Positions 1-10,778 of a stretch of DNA of 64,000 nt are shown in pieces; position 1 is the first letter of the stretch; every line of letters starts with the position of its first letter. A program made the translations under genes and the position numbers. Where the stretch lies: NCBI GenBank assembly GCA_964458605.1, contig CAYWLS010000005.1, positions 93,921 to 157,920 of the forward strand, in the 5' to 3' direction. This DNA is from JBBSNV01 sp964458605. Its GTDB lineage: Bacteria; Pseudomonadota; Alphaproteobacteria; Reyranellales; JAQSWP01. The notes under the pieces were generated by a model, which was not told where the DNA came from, did no database searches, and was given only the letters and a program-made list of their open reading frames with translations.

Positions 1-48
1 GTTCGGCGACCATGCTTAATCCGATATGTGAAGGATGGCGCGTATTTA

Positions 49-77
49 TTGACTTGGTTTACCTTCGTCCATAACCT
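49..77 (+). promoter_or_regulatory. possible sigma70-type promoter for the two-component genes
   Basis: TTGACT at 49-54 and TAACCT at 72-77 are separated by 17 bases, an acceptable spacing, about 75 bases before the response-regulator ATG. The first 150 bases of the window hold no gene I can support. The match is by eye only. Confidence 0.3.
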
Positions 78-152
78 ATTCACAAAGTTGATCGATTGTC
101 AGATAAGACGCGCGGGGGGACACGCGCAGCGAGTTGGGGGACGGTCCAGCAA

Positions 153-863
153 ATGGGCGACCGAGCTATTACCGTTATACTTGCCGACGACCATCGCATG
201 GTTCGCGAGGCCTTGGTGCCGTTCGTGCGCCGGGTCGGCGACGACGTCACGGTGCTCGAGGCGGGCTCCCTGCCCGAAGTGCTCGAACTGGCCGCCAAGC
301 CGGACCAGATCGACCTCATCGTCATCGACCTGTACATGCCGGGCATGCAGGGCATCGCCAGCCTGCGCCAGGTCCGCGAGCGGCGGCCCAACGTGCCGAT
401 CGCGGTGCTGTCGGGCTCGGTCAATCCCCAGGACATCGAGAGCGCGCTGGACTTCGGCGCCGCCGGCTACCTGCCCAAGACCATGATCGGCGCGGCCTTC
501 GTCAACGCCCTGTCGCTGGTGCTGAACGGCGAGCGCTTCGTGCCGTCCGAGTTCTACATGGGGCTGCGCGATCGCGGCCCGACCGCCGCCGCCGAGGATC
601 AGGCGTCGGGCGGCAGCAAGGTGCCGGTCGGCCTCACCTCCCGTCAGTGGGCGGTGTTGCGCGAACTGGTGCTGGGCCGCTCCAACAAGGAGATCGCCAA
701 GGCGCTGGGCATCGAGGAGATCACCGTCAAGGTGCATCTGCAGGCGGTGTTCAAGCGGCTGCAGGTTTCCAACCGCACCCAGGCCGCGACCTACGCCATG
801 CAGCGGGGCTGGTTCAGCCGCGCCGAGGATCGCGGCAGAGGCAACGAGCCCCTGCAAGGCTAG
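153..863 (+). CDS. LuxR/NarL-family response regulator
   Basis: A DNA-binding response regulator of 236 residues. The receiver domain has the acidic pair D12-D13, the likely phospho-acceptor D59 (in VIDLYMPG) and K109. A LuxR-type helix-turn-helix covers about residues 164-215 (LTSRQWAVL, then NKEIAKALGIEEITVKVHL). The ATG at 153 is preferred because GGGGGA lies about 11 bases upstream; a TTG at 96 would add 19 residues that do not look like receiver sequence. The gene stops 3 bases before a hybrid kinase and precedes the Tad pilus operon, so it probably controls pilus expression. That target is inferred from position only. Confidence 0.88.
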   Translation: MGDRAITVILADDHRMVREALVPFVRRVGDDVTVLEAGSLPEVLELAAKPDQIDLIVIDLYMPGMQGIASLRQVRERRPNVPIAVLSGSVNPQDIESALDFGAAGYLPKTMIGAAFVNALSLVLNGERFVPSEFYMGLRDRGPTAAAEDQASGGSKVPVGLTSRQWAVLRELVLGRSNKEIAKALGIEEITVKVHLQAVFKRLQVSNRTQAATYAMQRGWFSRAEDRGRGNEPLQG

Positions 864-866
864 CCC

Positions 867-2204
867 GTGTCGTCGTCGCAGCCAGGCGCTACCGGCGCCG
901 CCGCTGCGCCCCCGTCTTCCGACCAGGACCAGAAGCCCGCCGCCGAAGGGGCGGATCGCGCCGGCACGCCCTCCCCTGTCGCCCCAGGCGAGCCGACAGC
1001 CGCCGGAACCGGCGAGACGCGCGGCCGCAAAGGCGCCTCCCCGCCCCGCCTGAGCGAAGCGCGCCTGGCCGAGATGCAGCGCCTGGAAACGGTCGGCCGA
1101 CTGACCGGCGGCGTGGCGCACGACTTCAACAACATCCTCACCGTCGTGATCGGCAATGCCGAGCTGCTGCTGGAAAACCTGCCGCCCGGCGACCCCAGCC
1201 GCCACCTGGCCGAGGTGACCCTGGCGGCGGCGCGCTCGGGCGCGGATCTGGTGCGCATGCTGCTGGCCTATTCGCGCAGCCAGCCGCTGCAGCCGGTCGA
1301 ATTCAACGCCAACATGCTGGTCGAGGAGATGCTCGATCTGCTGGTGCGCTCGCTGGGGGCGCGGATCAGGATCGAGACCGCGCTGGATCCGGCGCTATGG
1401 GGCATCCGTGTCGATCGCGCCCAGCTCGGATCGGTGCTGCTCAATCTTGCCGTCAACGCGCGCGACGCCATGCCCCAGGGCGGCGTCCTGCACATCGCCA
1501 CCCAGAACCTGACGCTCGACAAGCCGGCGGCAGCCGCGGCCAAGCTGGCGGCAGGCGACTATGTCGGCATCGCCGTCGCCGACAGCGGCACGGGAATCGC
1601 GCCGGAAGTAGCCGAGCGCGTGTTCGAGCCGTTCTTCACCACCAAGCAACCCGGTCGCGGCAGCGGGCTGGGCCTGGCCATGGTGCAGGGCTTCGTGCGC
1701 CAATCCGGCGGCCAGGTGCGTCTGTCGAGCAGGCAGGGCGCCGGCACCGTCGTGCGCCTCTATATGCCGCGCGCGCAGATCCAGCTCGACCTGCCCAATA
1801 TCGGCGTCGGCGAGGAGATTCGCGTGGCGCGCCAGGGCGAGACGGTGCTGGTGGTCGAGGACAACGAGCGGGTGCGCAACTACGTGGTCGAGCGGCTGCG
1901 CCGGCTGGGCTACGGCGTGGTCGCCGCGACCGACGGCAAGTCCGCGCTCCAGGCGCTGCGCAAAGCCGAGCGGGTCGACCTGCTGTTCAGCGACATCGAC
2001 ATGCCGGGACTGGATGGGGCGAAGCTGGCGGAGCGTGCGCGGCGCGCCAGGCCGCGGCTGCGCATCCTCTTTACATCGGCCCACGCCGATGCCGGCAGCG
2101 AACCGGACAAGCGCTTCCGCCACGGCCATCGTCTGCTGCTCAAGCCCTATCGCAAGTATGAATTTGCACGGATGGTGCGGATAGCATTGGACGAATTACT
2201 ATGA
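867..2204 (+). CDS. hybrid sensor histidine kinase with C-terminal receiver
   Basis: This 445-residue protein starts at a GTG 3 bases after the response regulator. Residues 1-65 are Ala/Pro-rich and look disordered. The H box GGVAHDFNN has the phospho-acceptor H85. The HATPase domain shows an N box (LLNLAVNARDAM), G1 (VADSGTGI) and G2 (GRGSGLGLAM). A receiver domain occupies about residues 328-445, with DIDMPG as the acceptor region. No membrane segment or recognisable sensor domain is present, so the kinase is probably cytoplasmic and takes its signal from a partner. It forms a two-gene signalling unit with the LuxR regulator. The input is unknown. Confidence 0.88.
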   Translation: MSSSQPGATGAAAAPPSSDQDQKPAAEGADRAGTPSPVAPGEPTAAGTGETRGRKGASPPRLSEARLAEMQRLETVGRLTGGVAHDFNNILTVVIGNAELLLENLPPGDPSRHLAEVTLAAARSGADLVRMLLAYSRSQPLQPVEFNANMLVEEMLDLLVRSLGARIRIETALDPALWGIRVDRAQLGSVLLNLAVNARDAMPQGGVLHIATQNLTLDKPAAAAAKLAAGDYVGIAVADSGTGIAPEVAERVFEPFFTTKQPGRGSGLGLAMVQGFVRQSGGQVRLSSRQGAGTVVRLYMPRAQIQLDLPNIGVGEEIRVARQGETVLVVEDNERVRNYVVERLRRLGYGVVAATDGKSALQALRKAERVDLLFSDIDMPGLDGAKLAERARRARPRLRILFTSAHADAGSEPDKRFRHGHRLLLKPYRKYEFARMVRIALDELL

Positions 2205-2534
2205 AATCTTGTGCGTGGCAAAAAAGTCATAATTTTTAATTGGAACAACCCCTTGTGGATTGAATTTGCCATAAGACTCAAGAGACTCATCCGTTTTGTT
2301 GTCAGTCTAAACTAAAGCATTATTCAGCTTTTATAACGATCTACTTAATTATCCAAAGTATTAATTCAACAGCACCAGCGAACTATCTGTCTGGAAAGCT
2401 TTTTTTAGCCTGAAAACCGCAGAAAATCAGCGCGTTGCGGCTTGCGCCGCTTCGACTCGGATATTGGGGGAGACAAGGCGGCAAACCCGCCCAGACCCGG
2501 TCCGATCTATTCGACCCAGAAGGAGACATCACTA
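2205..2534 (+). other. AT-rich leader upstream of the Flp pilin genes
   Basis: This is 330 bases without a gene and clearly more AT-rich than its surroundings. It probably holds the main promoter and 5' leader of the pilus operon. I could not find a convincing sigma54 or CtrA site. A short hairpin, GCGGC-TTGC-GCCGC, occurs near 2436-2450. The last bases carry the AAGGAG ribosome site of the first pilin. Confidence 0.5.
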
Positions 2535-2750
2535 ATGCGTTCCACGCTCGTTCGTTTGATGAAGGATGAATCGGGCGCGACCATGATCGAATACGGTCTG
2601 ATCGCGGCCCTCGTTTCCGTCGCTGCCATCGTCGCGCTGACTTCGCTCGGCACGTCGATCCAGAGCATCTTTGGTGTGGTTTCGACCAAGTTGAGTGCCG
2701 CGGCCACCGCCGCTCAGGGTTCGACTCCGAACCCGAACCCGGCGCCGTAA
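2535..2750 (+). CDS. flp: Flp/Fap-type pilin, copy 1
   Basis: Major subunit of Tad-type type IVb pili, 71 residues. The prepilin signature is present: a short basic leader (MRSTLVRLMKDESG), then cleavage after Gly in G-ATMIEY, then the hydrophobic helix GLIAALVSVAAIVAL. The mature protein has a short Ser/Ala/Pro-rich tail ending NPNPAP. AAGGAGAC lies about 8 bases upstream of the ATG. The prepilin peptidase CpaA downstream would process it at the inner membrane. A near-identical copy follows at 2980. Confidence 0.93.
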   Translation: MRSTLVRLMKDESGATMIEYGLIAALVSVAAIVALTSLGTSIQSIFGVVSTKLSAAATAAQGSTPNPNPAP

Positions 2751-2777
2751 GGACCTCGCAACCAAACCTCGAAAAAG

Positions 2778-2805
2778 CGGCGCCTTGCCATAACAGGCGG
2801 CGCCG
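2778..2805 (+). terminator. GC-rich hairpin between the two pilin genes
   Basis: CGGCGCC at 2778-2784 pairs with GGCGCCG at 2799-2805 across a 14-base loop, followed by a pyrimidine-rich run without a true T tract. It may act as a partial terminator or mRNA-stabilising stem after the first pilin. Confidence 0.35.
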
Positions 2806-2979
2806 TTCCTTTCTCTCGGCCCGCAAGGCCGAAGGACCAAAACGTTCGGACGATGCTCCAGCAGCTGGCGCGACGGTTCCGAACACAAACCGGGCCGTTT
2901 GATAACGGTCCAAGGAAGAGCACGGCGGCGCAAGCCGTCATCAACCGGTCGAAACATTCGACCCAGAAGGAGACAGTCA

Positions 2980-3195
2980 ATGCGTTCCTCGTTTATTCGT
3001 CTCATGAAGGACGAATCGGGCGCGACCATGATCGAATACGGTCTGATCGCCGCTCTGGTTTCCGTCGCCGCGATCGTCGCGCTGACCTCTCTCGGCAGCT
3101 CGATCGAAAGCATCTTCACGGTGGTCTCGACCAAGCTGAGTGCTGCCGCTACCGCAGCCCAGGGCTCGACGCCGAATCCGAACCCGGCGCCGTAG
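2980..3195 (+). CDS. flp: Flp/Fap-type pilin, copy 2
   Basis: A second 71-residue Flp pilin that differs from copy 1 at only a few positions (for example SFIR for TLVR, SSIESIFT for TSIQSIFG). It has the same G-ATMIEY processing site and the same NPNPAP tail. The ribosome-site context, ATTCGACCCAGAAGGAGACA, is also shared with copy 1, so the duplication included the leader. An in-frame start at 2899 exists, but the pilin leader and AGAAGGAGA at 2966-2974 fix the ATG at 2980. It is either a second major subunit or a dosage duplicate. Confidence 0.92.
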   Translation: MRSSFIRLMKDESGATMIEYGLIAALVSVAAIVALTSLGSSIESIFTVVSTKLSAAATAAQGSTPNPNPAP

Positions 3196-3216
3196 TCTGC
3201 CGGCCGTCAGCAATGA

Positions 3217-3255
3217 GGGAACGGCGCGTGCAACCTCAGAGCGCCCGCCGTTCCC
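3217..3255 (+). terminator. strong inverted repeat after the pilins
   Basis: GGGAACGGCG (3217-3226) and CGCCGTTCCC (3246-3255) form a perfect 10-bp stem with a 19-base loop. No T-run follows, so it is better read as a leaky terminator or 3'-stabilising stem. It would let pilin mRNA outnumber the downstream assembly-gene mRNA. Confidence 0.5.
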
Positions 3256-3291
3256 AAAATTCCCAAGAGTTGGGGAGCGTTGGGGAATGTC

Positions 3292-3843
3292 ATGTTTGTC
3301 GATGCGGTACTTGCCGTCTATGCCGGGATACTGAGCTGGGCCGCCCTTAGCGACGCCCTGCGGCTGCGCATCCCCAACAACGTGCCGCTGGCTCTGCTGG
3401 CGCTGTATCCTCTCTATATTGCGATTTCCCATGGCGACCCGATGCAGGCGCTGGCAGCGGCCGGCCTGGCGGCGGTCGTCTTCCTGGTCGGCTTCTTCTT
3501 CTTCGCCCGCGGCTGGATGGGCGGCGGCGACGTCAAGCTGATGAGCGTGGGCGCCCTGTGGGCCGGCCCCGCCCTGCTGCCCGACTTCCTGATCGTGACG
3601 GCGCTGGCCGGCGGCGTGCAGGCGCTGCTCAGCCTGGTGCCGCTTTACAAATTCCTCCCGCACTGGGCGACCCTGGCCTTCGCCATGCCCGGCAGCGCCA
3701 CGTCGCCGGCCGGGGCGACCGCCAGCGCCGATGCCCCGGCCGCGGCCAAGCCGCCGCGCCGGCGCAACCTGCCCTACGGAATTGCCATCGCGATCGGCGG
3801 GCTCTACGTCGCGGGCCGGCTGGCCGGCCTGGTCGCGATCTAA
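3292..3843 (+). CDS. cpaA: prepilin peptidase CpaA/TadV
   Basis: Inner-membrane aspartic protease that cleaves Flp prepilins. The product has 183 residues with several hydrophobic segments. The two catalytic aspartates of the type IV prepilin peptidase family are visible: D21 in LSDALRLRIPN and D80 in GGGDVKL. A hydrophilic Ala/Pro stretch around residues 125-160 precedes a last hydrophobic segment, a modest C-terminal extension over typical CpaA. The ATG at 3292, with GGGGA 5 bases upstream, is preferred to a TTG at 3280. It is the first assembly gene after the pilins. Confidence 0.88.
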   Translation: MFVDAVLAVYAGILSWAALSDALRLRIPNNVPLALLALYPLYIAISHGDPMQALAAAGLAAVVFLVGFFFFARGWMGGGDVKLMSVGALWAGPALLPDFLIVTALAGGVQALLSLVPLYKFLPHWATLAFAMPGSATSPAGATASADAPAAAKPPRRRNLPYGIAIAIGGLYVAGRLAGLVAI

Positions 3844-3858
3844 CAGGAGGATCTTGCC

Positions 3859-4728
3859 ATGCGCTTCGGAAGGATCGGACTGGTGGCAGCGGCCATCGTG
3901 CTGGCCATCGGCACCGCCCTGCTGGTGCAGAACTGGCTGGAGTCGCAACGCGCGGCGATGAAGCCGCAAGCCGCCAAGCCGGCGCCGACCGTGCGCGTGC
4001 TGGTGGCCAAGAGCGACGTCGCGATCGGCCAGTTCATCACGCCCGACAACGTCAAGTGGATCGAGTGGCCGGTGGCGGGCGTGCAGCCCACCTTCATGGT
4101 CGAGGGCAAGCGCGCAGTCAGCGACGTGGCGGGTTCGGTGGTGCGCTACGCCATCGCCGCCGGCGAGCCGATCACCGATGCGCGCATCGTCGCGCCGGGC
4201 GATCGCGGCTTCCTGGCCGCCGTGCTGCAGCCGGGCATGCGCGCCGTGTCGGCGCCGGTGACGGTTACGTCGGGCATTTCCGGCTTCATCTTCCCCGGCG
4301 ACCATGTCGACGTGGTGCTGGTGCATGTGTTCAAGCCCGCCAGCGACGGCGACCGCGAACATCGCGCCGGCGAGACGATCCTCACCAACGTGCGCGTGCT
4401 GGCGGTCGACCAGAAGACCGACAGCAAGCCCGGCGAACCGATCGTGGCGCGCACCGTCACGTTCGAGGTCACGCCCAAGCAGGCCGAGACGCTGGCGCTG
4501 GTCGCCGACATGGGCAAGCTGTCGCTGTCGCTGCGCAGCCTGACCAACAACGGCGACGACGACAGCAGCGACCGCTCCGTGTCGTCCGGCGACAAGGGCA
4601 TGATGCACACGACCTTCACGCTGGACAGCGACGCCTCGAGCCTGCTGTCCGGCAGCGGCAAGGGAGGCGGAACCGAACGCGTGACGCTGCTGCGCGGCAG
4701 CGGCGCATCGTCGGCGAAACCGCAATGA
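3859..4728 (+). CDS. cpaB: Flp pilus assembly protein CpaB/RcpC
   Basis: Periplasmic component of the Tad secretion machine, 289 residues. An N-terminal anchor (about residues 5-25) is followed by a SAF-like domain with TVRVLVAKSDVAIGQFI and a conserved FIFPGDHVDVVLVH stretch, typical of CpaB. An AGGAGG site sits just upstream of the ATG. The stop overlaps the cpaC start (ATGA). The protein is thought to work with the outer-membrane secretin. Confidence 0.9.
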   Translation: MRFGRIGLVAAAIVLAIGTALLVQNWLESQRAAMKPQAAKPAPTVRVLVAKSDVAIGQFITPDNVKWIEWPVAGVQPTFMVEGKRAVSDVAGSVVRYAIAAGEPITDARIVAPGDRGFLAAVLQPGMRAVSAPVTVTSGISGFIFPGDHVDVVLVHVFKPASDGDREHRAGETILTNVRVLAVDQKTDSKPGEPIVARTVTFEVTPKQAETLALVADMGKLSLSLRSLTNNGDDDSSDRSVSSGDKGMMHTTFTLDSDASSLLSGSGKGGGTERVTLLRGSGASSAKPQ

Positions 4729-6881
4729 AGCCCGGCAAGCTGAAAATCGTCGGCGGCCTGGTCGGCCTGGCTTTCGTGGGCGGCGTGATCGTCGCCGCCT
4801 CGGCCGACAGTTCGGTCGACTACAACAGCGGACCGATCTGGATCGGCTCGCCGACCGGCACCGCCACGCCAAACGCAGCGGCGGCCAAGCCGCCGGCCAG
4901 CGGCGTCAACCTGCCCCGGCTCGAACTGGCTTCGGCCGACACCACTTTCACGCCGTCGCTGTCCGACGCAGCGATTTCGCCGGCCATGGTCAAGGCCGAC
5001 CGGCCGCCACAGCTCATCGCGCCGATCCTGACGCCGCCGGCGGCGGCGGCGGCCCCAGCGTCAACGCCGGCGGCTGCCACGGCGCCGGACAACGCTCCTG
5101 ACGCCGACAAGCCTTCCACGGCCGCCGCGCCGGGCGCCGACGACAATACCAGGGCCGCGGCCACGAGCGCCGGCGACGGCAAGCCTCGCACGGACCAGGC
5201 GGCAGCGGATGTGAAGTCCGCCGCCGGCAACGGCCCAATGCCGGGAGACCAGCCCAACAAGGACGACAAGCCGACCGCTGCCGGCAACCCGGGCACCGAC
5301 GCTCCCAAGCCGGTCGACGCCGCCGTCGCGCCGCCTGCCCCGCCGCAGGACGCCGATGCCGGCAAGCCGGTGCAGATGGCGCAGGCGGTGCCGTTCCTGA
5401 CGCCGCCGAAGGCGGTGATCCCGCAGATCAATCCGGTCGCCCCGCGGCAGACGCAGCTCGCGCCGCCGGCCGGTGGCGGATCGCCCACGCCCACTTCCGC
5501 CGCAGCCGGCGCCACCCCGCCCGCCACGCCGGCCAGCGTCACCTTCACCGGAACCTCCGGAAAGGATCTGCGCATCGAGATCAATCGCGGCGCGCTGGTG
5601 CGTCTGGATACGCCGGCCGACACCGTGTTCGTCGCCAACCCCGACATCGCCGACATCCAGGTCAAGTCGCCGCGCCTGATCTACGTGTTCGGCAAGCGCG
5701 CCGGCGAGACGGTGCTCTATGCCGTCGACGCCAACGACAACCTGCTGCTCAACACCCGCGTGGTGGTCGACCACAATTTGCAGGCGCTGCGCGCCGCCAT
5801 TTCCAGCGTCGCGCCTGGCAGCGGCGTCAACGTCTCGTCCGCCGGCGACGCGCTGGTGATCGACGGTTCGGTGCGCACCGCGACCCAGGCCGAAGACATC
5901 CGCAAGCTGGCCGTGCGCTTCGCGCCCGGCGACGGCGCGGTGGTCAACAACCTGCATGTGGTGGCGCCCAACCAGGTCAATCTGCGGGTCCGCATCGCCG
6001 AAGTGTCGCGCGACACGCTCAAGCAGTTCGGCATCAACTGGGAGAACGCGGTCAAGCTCGGCGGCTTCGTGTTCGGCCTGGCCCAGGGCGCCAAGGTCAT
6101 CGACGACAGCGGCGGCAACAACAACGGCAAGATCATCGTCGGCAACAACGGCACCAACAGCATCGTCGGATCGTTCCGCAGCAGCCATGTCGATCTCAAC
6201 ACGGTGATCGACGCGCTGGCCAACGAAAACCTCGTCACGGTGCTGGCCGAGCCCAACCTCACCGCGATGTCGGGCGAGACCGCCAACTTCCTGGCCGGCG
6301 GCGAATTCCCCATTCCGGTCGCCCAGTCGGGCACCAATGCCGGCGCCATCTCGGTCGACTTCAAGAAGTTCGGCGTCAGCCTCGCCTTCACCCCGACCGT
6401 GATCGACGGCAACCGCATCAACCTCAGGGTGCGTCCGGAAGTCAGCCAGCTATCGACAGTGGGCTCGGTCACCCTGAATGGCATCACCATTCCGGCGCTG
6501 ACCACGCGCAACGCGGAGACCACGGTCGAACTGGCCAGCGGCCAGAGCTTCGCCATCGCCGGCCTGCTGCAGCACAATTCGCAGCAGGACGCCAGCAAGA
6601 CGCCGTTCCTGGGCGACGTGCCGATCCTGGGTGCGCTGTTCAAGTCCGACCGCTACCAGCGCAACGAGACCGAACTGGTCATCGTCGTGACGCCATACCT
6701 GGTCAAGCCGGTGTCGGCCAACGCCGTGGCCACGCCGGTCGACGGGCTGACCCCGCCCACCGACGTGCAGCGCATCTTCTACGGCACCAAGAATCAGCAA
6801 AAGCTTCCCGAAGCCGGCAACGCGCCGCGCGGCCGCGACGGCAACACGGTGATCGGGCCGGCCGGTTTCCAGCTCGATTGA
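4725..6881 (+). CDS. cpaC: outer-membrane secretin CpaC/RcpA
   Basis: Type II/III-family secretin that forms the outer-membrane pore for the Flp pilus; 718 residues. After an N-terminal export segment (residues 1-28) comes a very long Ala/Pro/Asp-rich linker, about residues 45-275. The N-terminal pilus-secretin domain (GKDLRIEINRGALVRLDTP) and the C-terminal secretin domain (VTVLAEPNLTAMSGETANFLAGGE; QDASKTPFLGDVP) follow. Typical CpaC proteins are near 450-550 residues, so the linker is an expansion. The start overlaps cpaB by ATGA. Confidence 0.9.
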   Translation: MKPGKLKIVGGLVGLAFVGGVIVAASADSSVDYNSGPIWIGSPTGTATPNAAAAKPPASGVNLPRLELASADTTFTPSLSDAAISPAMVKADRPPQLIAPILTPPAAAAAPASTPAAATAPDNAPDADKPSTAAAPGADDNTRAAATSAGDGKPRTDQAAADVKSAAGNGPMPGDQPNKDDKPTAAGNPGTDAPKPVDAAVAPPAPPQDADAGKPVQMAQAVPFLTPPKAVIPQINPVAPRQTQLAPPAGGGSPTPTSAAAGATPPATPASVTFTGTSGKDLRIEINRGALVRLDTPADTVFVANPDIADIQVKSPRLIYVFGKRAGETVLYAVDANDNLLLNTRVVVDHNLQALRAAISSVAPGSGVNVSSAGDALVIDGSVRTATQAEDIRKLAVRFAPGDGAVVNNLHVVAPNQVNLRVRIAEVSRDTLKQFGINWENAVKLGGFVFGLAQGAKVIDDSGGNNNGKIIVGNNGTNSIVGSFRSSHVDLNTVIDALANENLVTVLAEPNLTAMSGETANFLAGGEFPIPVAQSGTNAGAISVDFKKFGVSLAFTPTVIDGNRINLRVRPEVSQLSTVGSVTLNGITIPALTTRNAETTVELASGQSFAIAGLLQHNSQQDASKTPFLGDVPILGALFKSDRYQRNETELVIVVTPYLVKPVSANAVATPVDGLTPPTDVQRIFYGTKNQQKLPEAGNAPRGRDGNTVIGPAGFQLD

Positions 6882-6891
6882 TGGAGCAGTC

Positions 6892-7599
6892 ATGAATACC
6901 AGGTTCTCCATCCTTCCGATCGCCGCTCCGTTCGCCGCCCTGCTGCTCCTCGGCGCCTGCGACCTGCAGCCCGACATGAACGTACGGCCCGACTGGACGC
7001 CGGTGCAGGCGCCCAAGACCAACCAGGTCTCGGTGGTCCACAACGACGTGGTGATCCCCTTCGCGCCGGGCACCGCGCGGCTGGGCGCCTCCGAAGCGGC
7101 GCAGCTCGACCGCTTCCTGGCGCGCGACAGCGCCAACCGTACCCAAGTCTCGGTGCTGGTCGGGCCCAACACCGGTCCCGCCCCGCTGGCCGCCCAGCGC
7201 GGCCGCGAGATCCAGACGCAGCTGGCGCGCCGCGGCATCGATTCGACCCTGGTCCATGGCGACAGCGACCGGCTGGCGGTCAACACGGTGCTGGTCTCGA
7301 TCGACCGCTACGTCGTCACCACGCCGCACTGCCCCGACTTCAGCAAGTCGACCGAGAGCAACTACACCAACACGCCCGACAGCAATTTCGGCTGCGCCAC
7401 GGCGCAGAATCTGGGCCTGATGGTGGCCGACCCGGCCGATCTGGTGCGCGGCCGGGACCTGGGCCCGCAGGACGGCACGCAGTCGGTGCTGGCCATCCAG
7501 CGCTACCGCACGGGCAAAGTGATCAAGCCCGCTACCACCGATACCGGCAGCGGCGGCAGCGGCAGCAGCAGCAGCAGCAGTTCAAGCGGGTCCAACTGA
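6892..7599 (+). CDS. cpaD: pilus assembly lipoprotein CpaD
   Basis: 235 residues with a lipoprotein signal: a hydrophobic core, then LLGAC with the lipidated Cys at residue 23. The CpaD family is recognised by the VVIPFAPGTARLGASEAAQLDRFL region and the NFGCATAQNLGLMVADPADLVRGR motif. The C terminus is a Gly/Ser run encoded by AGC/GGC repeats. CpaD is an outer-membrane-associated Tad component thought to support the secretin. Its stop overlaps the cpaE start. Confidence 0.9.
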   Translation: MNTRFSILPIAAPFAALLLLGACDLQPDMNVRPDWTPVQAPKTNQVSVVHNDVVIPFAPGTARLGASEAAQLDRFLARDSANRTQVSVLVGPNTGPAPLAAQRGREIQTQLARRGIDSTLVHGDSDRLAVNTVLVSIDRYVVTTPHCPDFSKSTESNYTNTPDSNFGCATAQNLGLMVADPADLVRGRDLGPQDGTQSVLAIQRYRTGKVIKPATTDTGSGGSGSSSSSSSSGSN

Positions 7600-8843
7600 T
7601 GACCCCCACCGTCCGCCAGGGTCAAAACCTTTCGGACGCCCGGGAAATGCGGCAGATCGGGCGTGCCGCCGCATTCCTGCTGGATGCCGATGCGCCGATC
7701 GGCACGGTGCTCAATCGCGCCCTGACGGCGCGCGGCGTCGAATTGACGCTGCACTCCGGCGGGCTGGAGGCGGCGCTGGGCGAGGCCGGCCAGAATTTCG
7801 CCTACGACAGCATCATCGTCGACGTGCGCCACGTCGAGGATCCGGTCGAGGACCTGGCGGCGCTGCAGTCGATCCTGCCGCGGCGCTGCCGCATGATCGC
7901 CTTCGCCGAACGCCTGACGTCGGACGTCCACCGCGACCTGATCGATGCCGGCGCCTACGCCGTGCTCGACGTCACGCTTCGCCCCGACACGCTCGACGCG
8001 ATCTTCGGCACGGTGATCCAGACCTCGGACAACAGCAGCCACCACGTCGCCCCTTCGCCGCGCAAACGCGGCCGCGTCGTCGTCCTGCTCGGCACGCGCG
8101 GCGGCGTCGGCACCAGCACCGTGGCGGCGGGCCTGGCCTGGCTGATGGCCCAGGAGAGCGGCCGGGAGACCGCGCTGCTGGATCTCGACCCGTTTTTCGG
8201 CTCCACCGCCCTGGCGCTGAACATCGACCCGGGCGACGGCATGCGCCAGGCGCTGGAACGTCCGTCCCGACTGGACTCGGTGTTCGTCGACCGCGCCGTG
8301 CGCAAGATCGGCGACCGGCTCTACGTGCTGAGCACGGAAAACGCGCTCGAGCAACCGCTCGAAACCGACGACAAGGCGCCGGTGGCGCTGGTCGAGGCGC
8401 TGCGCAACCAGTACGAACGCGTGGTGGTCGACCTGCCGCGCGGCCCGCGCGCCTGGCAGGCGGCGGTGCTGACGCGGGCCGACGAGGTGCTGCTGGTCAC
8501 CGACCTGTCGCTGGCCGGCGCCCGCGACACCATGCGGCTGCTGGCATTCTGCCGCCACTGTTCCAGCTCGTCGCGTATCCGCATCGTCGTGGGCGGCGCG
8601 CGCCAGCCGCAGAACGAGATGCTCGATCTCAACGAGTTCCGCCGCGCCGTGGGCGCGCCGGTCGAGCTCAACATTCCATTCGACGCGGCGGCCGCCATGG
8701 CGGCGGGCCGGCGCGGCCAGCCGGTGCCCAAGGCCGGTCCGCGCAGTCCCGCCGGCAAGGCCTATCGCACCCTGCTCACCACGCTCGAAGGAGCCGGCGA
8801 GAGCCAGGGCAAGGGCCGTCGCCTGTTGCCGTGGCGGCGCTAA
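7599..8843 (+). CDS. cpaE: CpaE/TadZ-type pilus assembly ATPase-like protein
   Basis: 414 residues: a divergent receiver-like N-terminal domain (about 25-140) and a MinD/ParA-fold C-terminal domain. The P-loop reads GTRGGVGTS at 165-173. It lacks the usual lysines of a deviant Walker A motif, a feature also known in TadZ proteins, so nucleotide hydrolysis may be weak or absent. A Walker-B-like segment (TALLDLDPFFG) follows. CpaE/TadZ proteins mark the pole and localise the pilus machine. Confidence 0.88.
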   Translation: MTPTVRQGQNLSDAREMRQIGRAAAFLLDADAPIGTVLNRALTARGVELTLHSGGLEAALGEAGQNFAYDSIIVDVRHVEDPVEDLAALQSILPRRCRMIAFAERLTSDVHRDLIDAGAYAVLDVTLRPDTLDAIFGTVIQTSDNSSHHVAPSPRKRGRVVVLLGTRGGVGTSTVAAGLAWLMAQESGRETALLDLDPFFGSTALALNIDPGDGMRQALERPSRLDSVFVDRAVRKIGDRLYVLSTENALEQPLETDDKAPVALVEALRNQYERVVVDLPRGPRAWQAAVLTRADEVLLVTDLSLAGARDTMRLLAFCRHCSSSSRIRIVVGGARQPQNEMLDLNEFRRAVGAPVELNIPFDAAAAMAAGRRGQPVPKAGPRSPAGKAYRTLLTTLEGAGESQGKGRRLLPWRR

Positions 8844-8858
8844 CAAGGGGGAAGGAAG

Positions 8859-10774
<1,916 letters not shown>

Positions 10775-10778
<4 letters not shown>

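Noticed and set aside
2977..4872. Long minus-strand frame opposite flp2-cpaA-cpaB
   Set aside because: Arg/His/Gly-rich antisense shadow of the pilus genes.
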